From Liolophura sinensis (lineage: Eukaryota; Mollusca; Polyplacophora; Chitonida; Chitonidae): a stretch of 64,000 nt of DNA. Under the pieces are notes generated by a model. That model saw only the letters and a program-made list of their open reading frames with translations, searched no databases and had not been told where the DNA came from. The position numbers were made by a program, and so were the translations under genes. Below, piece by piece: positions 39,901 through 51,900 of this stretch (the stretch's first letter is position 1; every line of letters begins with the position of its first letter). The stretch is from positions 87,257,836 to 87,321,835 of the forward strand of contig NC_088295.1 of assembly GCF_032854445.1 (NCBI RefSeq), written 5' to 3'.

Positions 39901-42900
39901 ATTTTAGAGCAGGTGTATTTTCTCTTAGATGTGTTTGATATTCATACAGCTTCTACATATGAGATGTATTATTATTAGTTAAAGTGTTCACAGGAAACTA
40001 CTTTCCTTGCTATCAGATTGTCCTTGTTAACACTTGAATACCTGTATTGGTCAGTGGTCAGTTTTCACCTGTGTTCTCACTGCTCTTTGCCTCCAGGTTC
40101 AGCTTCTGCAGCCAGTCACCCCTCCATGGCAGTGTCCAGCCCAGCCCTGGTCGAAAAGGTGGAAGAAGTCACAGACACATCAAACCATTCTCGCTCCTCG
40201 TCCAAAAAGTCTAACCACAGCATACATAGCGTTCACAACGGTAATGTCGCTAATTGTTCAACGTCCAATTCCATGGTTATTTATATCTGCCTTTACATGT
40301 GTACATTTGAATTTCTTTTATCTACATAAAATCTTGGGCCAAAAAATTGTCACCATTGGTATTTCTGGTAATTGAGTAATTGGCAGAACTTTTATTAGTT
40401 CTTTTGAGTAACAGATCTGATATAGGAAAAAAACTATGATGTGTTTGTATTCCCTTCTCAAGTGTTGGTATGCAATCTTTGATCATGGTGTTCAACACTG
40501 AATGTAAATCACTTACTTGTAGTTCGAGTTGATGGGTTGTATGAGAATGGTAATACATATATACATGTGTTCGGCTCATCCTTGTGTGTGTTGACTGCAT
40601 ACCTGATGATAACACATACTGTACATGTGTGTGTTGACTGCATACCTGATGATAATACATACTGTACATGTGTGTGTTGACTGCATACCTTATGATAACA
40701 CATACTGTACATGTGTTCTGCTCATCCTTGTGTGTGTTGACTGCACACCTGATGATAATACATACTGTACATGTGTTCTGCTCATCCTTGTGTGTGTTGA
40801 CTGCACACCTGATGATAATACATACTGTACATGTGTTCTGCTCATCCTTGTGTGTGTTGACTGCACACCTGATGATAATACACACTGTACATGTGTTCTG
40901 CTCATCCTTGTGTGTGTTGACTGCACACCTGATGATAATACATACTGTACATGTGTTCTGCTCATCCTTGTGTGTGTTGACTGCATACCTGATGATAATA
41001 CATACTGTACGTGTGTGTGTTGACTGCATACCTGATGATAACACATACTGTACATGTGTGTGTTGACAGCATACCTGATGATAATACATGCTGTACATGT
41101 GTGTGTTGACTGCATACCTGATGATAACACATACTGTACATGTGTGTGTTGAGTGCATACCTGATGATAACACATACTGTACATGTGTGTGTTGAGTGCA
41201 TACCTGATGATAACACATACTGTACATGTGTGTGTTGACTGCATACCTGATGATAACACATACTGTACATGTGTGTGTTGACTGCATACCATATGATAAC
41301 GCATACTGTACATGTGTGTGTTGAGTGCATACCTGATGATAACACATACTGTACATGGGTGTGTTGACTGCATACCTGATGATAATATATACTGTACATG
41401 TGTGTGTTGACTGCATGCCTGATGATAATACATACTGTACATATGTGTGTTGACTGCATACCTGATGATAACACATACTGTACATGTGTGTGTTGACTGC
41501 ATACCTGATGATAAGACATACTGTACATGTGTGTGTTGACTGCATACCTGATGATAACACATACTGTACATGTGTGTTGACTGCATACCTGATGATAATA
41601 TATACTGTACATGTGTGTGTTGACTGCATGCCTGATGATAATACATACTGTACATGTGTGTGTTGACTGCATACCTGATGATAACACATACTGTACATGT
41701 GTGTGTTGACTGCATACCTGATGATAAGACATACTGTACATGTGTGTGTTGACTGCATACCTTATGATAACGCATACTGTACATGTGTGTGTTGACTGCA
41801 TACCTGATGATAACACATACTGTACATGTGTGTGTTGACTGCATACCTGATGATAACACATACTGTACATGTATGTGTTGAGTGCATAGCTGATGATAAC
41901 ACGCACATGTATGTGTTGACTGTATACCTGATAACAAATATTGTACATGTGTGTGTTGACTGCATACCTGATGATAACACATACATGTGTGTGTTGACTG
42001 CATACCTGATGATAATATATACTGTACATGTGTGTGTTGACTGCATACCTGATGATAACACATACTGTACATATGTGTGTTGAGTGCATACCTTATGATA
42101 ATACATACTGTACATGTGTGTGTTGACTGCATACCTGATGATAATACATACTGTACATGTGTGTGTTGACTGCATACCTGATGATAACAAATACTGTGCA
42201 TGTGTGTGTTGACTGCATACTTGATGATATCAGAAGGATCTTATGATGTGGAAGATCCAATAAAGCTAACTTGGATTAGGTTCACGGGCTGTACCTGAGA
42301 GGCTTGAAGTTGTTAGGTGAACCATGTAGGACTGTAGACACAGTTTCCAGATCTCTCAGACTTTTACAGCAGTATAGAAGTCAACCTGTTAAACAGTTAT
42401 ACTTGGTAATGACTACAGAGTACATCCCAATGGTGTGGCCTTAACAACCTTTTCATGTTAACCATTACTTTAACAAATGTTTTCCTTTTCTTCTTAGTCT
42501 GCATCCAACAGTTTTCTTACCTTGATTTGTGTTTTGTTTTTTTCATTACTGCATCATGTGCAAAGATTGGGAAGGGAAGATTGTTGTGCATGTTGTTGTT
42601 GTTGTCATTGTTGTGTCATCAGTGGTGTTGATACCTTACCCAGCCTCTAAAAACATCATGTACCAAAAAGTAAAGGCAATGGACTTCTGATCGTTTTTCC
42701 AAATATTCAAAGTGTACCTGATTGTATTAAATCCAATAATATCCATTATAAGCACAGGCCTACATACAACTGTACATATATATACATTTATTAAAGTATT
42801 GGCTATTGGTAAGGTACAATGTACACCGTATATGATATAGAAACAGGTCTCTTTCCTTGGTGCTCTTTCTGATGAAAATGTGGGATGATATTTAAACATT

Positions 42901-45900
42901 ACACATTTGGTTATCTTACTTCATTACGAAGTGTAATGTTCGTTTCATGCATTTAAATGTGTATATATCCCTTTTGCATAAGTCATTGAACATAAAGCAA
43001 AATTCCAGCCCATCATTATCAAAACGAAACAGTCATTTCTAAGCATAAATACAGAACATGTGGAAACTGAAGTACCAGGTAGACTGACCTTGCGAGTAGT
43101 GTGTAGACACCTTCCTGCTTCTGGGCACATGTATGTAGATAGAGAATGTGTTTGTCAGAGAAGCACATGTATGTAGGTAGTGAATGTATTTGTCTGACAG
43201 AGAGAAGTACATGTGCCCCCTATTTCAGGGCATGCTATAGACAGCACAGATCCCTGGGTGCGCCAGTCTAATCCCTCCCTTCTTAAATCAGGCGGCATTG
43301 ATCTGAAACTCGTGAAGACGCGGAGCTCCAGTCTGGATGTAAAGACAGGCCACATCTACCTGAAAGATCTGGTCTGTTACCTGTCCCTACTGGAGGCTGG
43401 CCGTCCTGAGGACAAACTGGAGTGTAAGTGTAGCTGAATGTCTAACAAACTGTTTTTATATATTCATGAATGTGTCTCATGTGGTGGAGTGTAAGAATTG
43501 CTGAGTGCCTCACAAACTGGAGTCTAAGTATTCCCAAGTGTAATCACAAACTGGAGTGTATGTATTAATGAGTGTCCCACAAACTGGAGTGTATGTTACT
43601 AAGTGGTTCTCCAATTTCCTCCATCTAACTTGGGTGGGGTGTAAGTATTGCTGAGTGTTTCACAAAATGGAGTGTAAGTATTGCTGAGTGTTTCACAAAA
43701 TGGAGTGTAAGTATTGCAGAGTGTCTCACAAGAAGGAGTGTAGGTATTGCTGAATGTCTCACAAAATGGAGTGTAAGTATTGCTGAGTGTCTCACAAAAT
43801 GCAGTGTAAGTATTGCTGAGTGTCTCACAAGAAGGAGTGTAATTATTGCAGACTCTCACAAGAAGGAGTGTAAGTATTGCTGAGTGTCTCACAAAATGGA
43901 GTGTAAGTATTGCTGAGTGTCTCACAAGAAGGACTAATTATTGCAGACTGTCTCACAAGAAGGAGTGTAAGTATTGCTGAGTGTCTCACAAAATGGAGTG
44001 TAAGTATTGCTGAGTGTCTCACAAACTGGAGTGTAACATGATTTTTCAATATCTTCCATCTGTGAAGTGGGTTGCCATCATATATGTGAAAGTGCTCAAG
44101 TATGGCGTTAAGCAGGATGAAATAAATAGATCACTGGGAATCAGTTAGTACAGCTGTGGACATGTGATAAACTGGCCTGGGAGTCAGTTAGTACAGCTGT
44201 GGACATGTGATAAACTGGCCTGGGAGTCAGTCAGTACAGCTGTGGACATGTGATAAACTGGCCTGGGAGTCAGTTAGTACAGCTGTGGACATGTGATAAA
44301 CTGGCCTGGGAGTCAGTCAGTACAGCTGTGGACATGTGATAAACTGGCCTGGGAGTCAGTTAGTTCAGCTGTGGACATGTGATAAACTGGCCTGGGAGTC
44401 AGTTAGTACAGCTGTGGACATGTGATAAACTGGCCTGGGAGTCAGTCAGTACAGCTGTGGACATGTAATAAACTAGCCTGGGAGTCAGTCAGTAAAGCTG
44501 ACATGGTTGTAACTTTTAGCTGGTATGGTCCAGGAGCAGGCCCTGGTCCAGTGGCTAAATGTGCCTTCCACCCTTGTGCAATGGACAGTACTCATGTGGC
44601 CATTTGCCCAGGCTAATATCCATTGATGGCCACTTGTGTTCCACCAATATTGTTTGCCTATCTACAGGTAGGGAGGGAAAGCTTCCCAGCAACTTGCCCA
44701 AGACTACTGATTTAATTACCCTGAGCATTATGGTCTCCTCTACCCAAAATACGGACTCCCATTATGTATAAGTGAATAATTCTCAAGTATGACATTAAAC
44801 AGTATTTCAGTAAACACGTTTGCATGTAGCTGATTTGTTGGGTTTACACATCCTCACAACTGATTGTAACGTACATGTACATACACCAATGACCTGTCAG
44901 GAATTTTAATGGACACAAGTGAAGCATAAACATTGCACAGTGAGAGGGTTAATTCCACTTAGCCTATCTCAGGTGACATAATGTGCAGGATATGCAGTAG
45001 TACAGTACCTAATGACATCAATGAGTCAGGTAGAAGTGTGATGTCTGGTTTGTTATGGTAACATGGTACACTAAGAACATCTTTGTCGGTCACAATGCAT
45101 ACTATGCTTTGACAAGAAATACAATGTTTTGTGAAGAATTTAGTATGTGTTCATACTGGATTTTGCAAAGGGGTCTGTATTAACGAGGGTCTTTTGTAGA
45201 ATGTATAGTTTCTGTTTTACTATTAAAATAGGTGAAAGTGACGCACATTATATTTTTTCAGTCCTTGATAGATGGGAAAAAAAATGTTTTGTTAACGATT
45301 TGATAGCTACATCTGCTTTCAGATGGTCTTTTGAGACACACAAGTTCAGAAACCCCAGGCTACATGTATATTTTGTGTTTGAATACATGGTTTTAAACTT
45401 TAAGGAGAATAACAAGGTCATTGTTGGAAAGGATTTTACAAATATTTGACTTCAATTTTTGTATCTACATGTAAGCCCCATATTGGGCCTTTCCCTTGGC
45501 TTTTGCTACATAACCCCCATGTAGTTACTCTAGTTCAATTCACACACTGACTCAAGGTTAGCAATTCTAATTATGCATTTAAAGATGTCTTTACATGGAG
45601 TCAGTTACTAATTTTATATTTTTTTTATGTATGGTGATGTTTTTTTTCTCCACAGTTATGTTTCGGCTCTATGATACTGATGGAAATGGAATTCTAGATG
45701 CAACTGTAAGTATACGCATGTCTGTTCCTGATTAGGTCTAAATGCTGCTCAAGTTGTTTATAGAATGGAAGTTTATCAACAATTTCCTGATGCATGACAT
45801 AAGAGTAAACATAGTTGGCTGTGATCAGATCGTTCTACAAGCAGTGACGGGGAATATGAATTCTGCACTTTTAAGTAAACATTCTCTCCTCCGTCTGAAA

Positions 45901-48900
45901 ACAATGGATATATGGTTGGGAGTCAGAGTATATTGTATATGAAATAAGTTAAAGACTTGGGTAGTAAACCTAAATAGTGTGAAAATAACATCAAATAGGA
46001 TTAAGTATTATGAAGTATGTAGTTGTAAAAAGATTATTCATATACTTAATGGTGTAATATTTTGCACCACATTTCTTGTGTCTATATACATAACATTGAT
46101 ATGTATGTTGAATTTCATGTTTACGTGGCTTTTTGTTGGTAGGAGATAGACTGTATAGTGAACCAAATGATGTCAGTGGCTGAGTACTTAGGCTGGGATG
46201 TCTCAGAGCTGAAGCCTGTAAGTGGTCATACACAAGTCACCAGCAGCATAATGCTCAGTCAGATTAACATACCTGTAATCCACAAGTCACCAGCAGCATA
46301 ATGCTCAGTCAGATTAACATACCTGTAATCCACAAGTCACCAGCAGCATAATGCTCAGACAGATTAACATACCTGTAATCCACAACTCACCAGCAGCATA
46401 ATGCTCAGTCAGATTAACATACCTGTAATCCACAACTCACCAGCAGCATAATGCTCAGTCAGATTAACATACCTGTAATCCACAACTCACCAGCACCATA
46501 ATGCTCAGTCAGATTAACATGCCTGTAATCCACAAGTCACCAGCAGCATAATGCTCAGTCAGATTAACATACCTGTAATCCACAACTCACCAGCAGCATA
46601 ATGCTCAGTCAGATTAACATACCTGTAATCCACAAGTCACCAGCAGCATAATGCTCAGTCAGATTAACATACTTGTAATCCACAACTCACCAGCAGCATA
46701 ATGCTCAGTCAGATTAACATACCTGTAATCCACAAGTCACCAGCAGCATAATGCTCAGTCAGATTAACATACCTGTAATCCACAAGTCACCAGCAGCATA
46801 ATGCTCAGTCAGATAAACATACCTGTAATCCACAACTCACCAGCAGCATAATGCTCAGTCAGATTAACATACCTGTAATCCACAACTCACCAGCAGCATA
46901 ATGCTCAGTCAGATTAGATACAGTTTATACAGGTATGAGGCTAAGGTCTGTTTTTACTCTTTATAGTAATACTAATTCACACACAATGTGGATCAAAATG
47001 TGCCTGGTGAATCAGTCCCAGTTCCGTGAACACTGATACTGAAGTACATGTTTCCTATGTATTGTTTTTTGTGTGTGAAGCTAAGTATGTGTATGGGGAA
47101 GAAAGAATGTCATTGTAAATTGACTGAAATAAAATTAAATAACTTAAGATATTATTATATGAGATGCTTTATATGGTGTTCACATCCCAAGAGGGACACT
47201 CTGTATGACAACCTTTGCCATGATGTTACCAGTCCAGATTTGCATTTTTACTGGTGAATGTAGATGTCTCCTATGTATATGGGCCCTCACAGGCTCATTT
47301 GGCTTACAGAGCATTAGTCTTGCACAGCTTGGTTACAGGTCATTTGTACTGACCACTCTGGAGATTTGAGTTTTGCATACCTAACATTTAACATGTTCTT
47401 GGATAGATTTACGTTGTATTTAAAGCAAGAACAAGTATTACATTAATATCATGCTCTGAGGTGTAGGCATATGGCTGGAGTGTATTTGAGGTACACTTCA
47501 GATAATATAGACGGGGTTTACACCTCATCTACACCTCACACTAAGGTGTACATAAGGTGTACACCCCATATACACCTCATCTATACCTCATACTGAGGTG
47601 TGCACCTTGTCTGTAGGGGTTATTTTCATGAATTTTCAAATCAACGATAACAAGGGAAGAAGCTTACGAATAAATATGAGTTCTTTGAGTTTCCTTTGTC
47701 GAGAAAAATGTCGAAAATATCATACTTTTACAGCTTATATGTAAATATATACATTATACATGTTCAGAATGTTGTTGTTGTTGTTTCAGATCTTACAAGA
47801 TATGATGATAGAGATAGACTATGATGCTGATGGGACCGTGTCTCTAGAAGAGTGGAAGAAGGGTGGTCTGACCACAATACCCCTCCTGGTTCTCCTGGGG
47901 TTAGACACTGTAAGTTTGTTCTATATTGCACAGGTTACCTGGATGAGCATAGAGTGGACAATGGGTGTGCCCAGTGGTCATCACTGTTAGGGAAACTATT
48001 ACATGTACAATGTTTGTCCACCTCTAATTGATGTAGATTGTCATATAGACATAAAGTTTAACAAAACGTAGGGCATTTTAAACAATTAAGCCACTGATTT
48101 TAAAATCAAAATTGACTGTCCTGTCCACCTACACTGTATTGATTATGTTCTGTACACCTACACTGTAATGACTATGTCCCGTACATGTGCATTGTATTCA
48201 CTATGTTTTGTACACCTACACTGTACTGACTATGTCCCGTACATCTGCATTGTATTTCACTATGTTCTGTACCCCTACACTGTATTGATTGTGTTGTGTG
48301 CACCTACATTGTATTGGTTATGTTCTGTACCCCTACACTGTATTGATTATGTCCTGTACCCCTACACTGTATTGATTGTGTTGTGTGCACCTACATTGTA
48401 TTGGTTATGTTCTGTACCCCTACACTGTATTGATTATGTCCTGTACACCTACACTGTATTGATTATGTTCTGTACCCCTACACTGTATTGATTATGTCCT
48501 GTACACCTACACTGTATTGATTATGTTCTGTACACCTACACTGTATTGATTATGTTGTTTACACCTACCCTGTACTGACTATGTTCTGTACACCTACACT
48601 GTATTGATTATGTCCTGTACACCTACACTCTATTGTTTATGTTCTGTACACCTACACTGTATTGATTATGTTGTTTACACCTACCCTGTACTGACTATGT
48701 TCTGTACACCTACACTGTATTGATTATGTTCTCTACAACTATACTGTATTGATTATGTTTTGTACACCTACACTGTATTGACTATGTCCTGTTCACGTAC
48801 ACTGTATTGAGTATGTTCTGCACACCTTGATTGTACTGATTGTGCCCTGTACCTCTGCACTGTATTGACTATGTTTTGTACACCTTCACAGTACTGACTA

Positions 48901-51900
48901 TGTTCTGTTCACATACACTCTATTGAGTATGTCCTGTACACCTACACTGTACTGACTATGTCCCGTACATCTGCATTGTATTGACTATGTTTTGTACCCC
49001 TACACTGTATTGATTATGTTCTGTACACCTACACTGTACTGACTATGCCCCGTACATCTGCATTGTATTTCACTATGTTCTGTACACCTACACTGTACTG
49101 ACTATGTCCCGTACATCTGCATTGTATTGACTATGTTCTGTACACCTACACCATACTGACTATGTCCCCGTACATCTGCATTGTATTGACTATGTTCTGT
49201 ACACCTACACCGTACTATGTCCTGTACATCTGCATTGTATTCACTATTTTCTGTACACCTACACTGTACTGACTATGTCCCGTACATCTGCATTGTATTC
49301 ACTATGTTCTGTACACCTACACTGTACTGACTATGTCCCGTACATCTGCATTGTATTCACTATGTTCTGTACACCTACACTGTACTGACTATGTCCCGTA
49401 CATCTGCATTGTATTCACTATGTTCTGTACACCTACACTGTACTGACTATGTCCCATACATCTGCATTGTATTCACTATGTTCTGTACACCTACACTGTA
49501 CTGACTATGTCCCGTACATCTGCATTGTATTCACTATGTTCTGTACACCTACACTGTACTGACTATGTCCCGTACATCTGCATTGTATTCACTATGTTCT
49601 GTACACCTACACTGTACTGACTATGTCCCGTACATCTGCATTGTATTCACTATGTTCTGTACACCTACACCGTACTGACTATGTCCCGTACATCTGCATT
49701 GTATTCACTATGTTCTGTACACCTACACTGTACTGACTATGTCCTGTACATCTGCATTGTATTCACTATGTTCTGTACACCTACACTGTACTGACTATGT
49801 CCCGTACATCTGCATTGTATTCACTATGTTCTGTACACCTACACTGTACTGACTATGTCCCGTACATCTGCATTATATTTCACTATGTTCTGTACACCTA
49901 CACTGTACTCACTATGTCCCGTACATCTGCATTGTATTTCACTATGTTCTGTACACCTACACTGTACTGACTATGTCCTGTACATCTGCATTGTATTCAC
50001 TATGTTCTGTACACCTACACTGTACTGACTATGTCCCGTACATCTGCATTGTATTTCACTATGTTCTGTACACCTACACTGTACTCACTATGTCCCGTAC
50101 ATCTGCATTGTATTTCACTATGTTCTGTACACCTACACTGTACTGACTATGTCCTGTACATCTGCATTGTATTCACAATGTTCTGTACACTTACACTGTA
50201 TTCACTATGTTCTTTTCTGGTATACTTTACAACAGCTGCAGAATGTGAAGGATGATGGCACCCATGTGTGGAGACTCAAACATTTTAGCAAACCAGCCTA
50301 CTGCAATCTCTGTCTCAACCTCCTGGTGGGCCTAGGCAAACAAGGGCTCTGTTGTACATGTAAGTCTGCAACCACAAACAAGGACTCTGTTTTACATGTA
50401 AATCTACAACCACAAGCAAGGACCCTCTTGTACATGTAAGTCTACAACCACTAGCAAGGACCCTCTTGTACATGTAAGTCTTCAACCACAAATAAGGACT
50501 CGTGTAAGTCTACAACCACAAACTGAGACTAAACAAGGACTCTGTTTTACATGTAAGTCTACAACCACAAATTGGGACTCTGTTGTACTTGTAAATCTAC
50601 AACCACAAACTGGGAATCTGTTGTACTTGTAAATCTACAACCACAAACTGGGACTCTGTTGTACATGTAAGTCTACAACCATAAACAAGGACTCTGTTTT
50701 ACATGTAAGTCTACAACCACAAACTGGGACTCTGTTGTACTTGTAACTCTACAACCACAAACAAACACTCTGATGTATGTGTAAGTTTGCAACGAAATAC
50801 AAATAGAGTTAATTTATCAGCTCATTTTCTTTCTCTTTACTTTACAGTACTTACGCATGTGTAACTGTGTGCAAATGATTTAAAGATTTCCCCAGTTTGT
50901 AGCATCTGCAAGATTTTGTCCCTTCTGAAACAATACTGTCCTCTGTTGATTATGATAGATACAGATTTCTGAATTTGACAGAAAGAGGTTTGATACTGAA
51001 CTATGGCAAATGCAGGGTATTATCCTCCTCCTTTGTTAAAGATATTATTTCTGATTCAAAGATTTAAACTTTTAAACTTTGGAAGAATTTTACATGGACT
51101 GTTAAATGTTTAGAAGTGGCATACTGTGAGATTTCTAATTTTATGTTCTTAGTTTGTAAATATACTGTTCACGAGAGATGTGTCCAAAGAGCCCCTGCCT
51201 CTTGTATTACGACGTACGTCAAGTCGAAGAAAACGTCACAAGTAAGTCAAGTAAGTGCTCAGCCAGCCCACCCATGGCTCTCCTCACCTCTTCTCTCTTC
51301 TTATTTCACTGTGCCTGTCTTGTGCCTCACATAGCCCCGTTTTGTACTCACCAACTGCTGCATGTGCCATGCTTCACCTGCACAAGGTAAAGTTGTGATA
51401 ACGTAGGAATGATGCTTGCATCATACTTTTAGTGTGTCACTTTTAGATGGTACCAATACAGACCACCCTGAACCCCACACACCCACTCCCACCCCCAATC
51501 CGGGCTCTACCCGCTTTTCTCCCACCATAATGCTGGCAACTGTTATATAAGGGAATATAAGTCGAAATTTAATGACAAATTTGATGGGTTTGATGGGTCA
51601 TATACTACACATTTGTTAGCACAAGGACATAGAATAAATGCTAAGTAGTGTCTGTTTTTGGACAAGAACATTTCAAGGCACATTTTAAATTTGGTAGTCA
51701 TAAATCTGAGATTGTTGAGGTTCTCTCTTAGTTGGATGAGTGTTTGCTGGAGTCTGAGGTTTTGCAGTATTTCTCATTTCTATGTCAGAAATATTATGTC
51801 AACTCACAGGTAGGCCGTATAATCATTTGTTTGTTTATCATAGATGTTGTACACAGTAATGATGAAATAACATCAATAAATGTAGCTGGCATAAGGAATG

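Noticed and set aside
40322-42201. Minus-strand open frames of 478, 503, 375 and 142 codons
   Set aside because: They lie in a 43-bp tandem repeat that is stop-free in several frames at once; they overlap each other, have no domain and are antisense to DGK intron 4.
43599-44049. Minus-strand frames of about 68-108 codons ([11 protein letters not shown] repeats)
   Set aside because: Created by the 33-bp repeat of intron 5.
45147-45449. 100-codon frame in DGK intron 5
   Set aside because: No domain, no suitable splice sites in phase, and AT-driven composition.
50360-50439. Extension of exon 9 through its donor ([14 protein letters not shown])
   Set aside because: Reads into the 38-bp repeat and stops at 50437; the C1a finger is instead completed by exon 10 with the expected Cys/His spacing.
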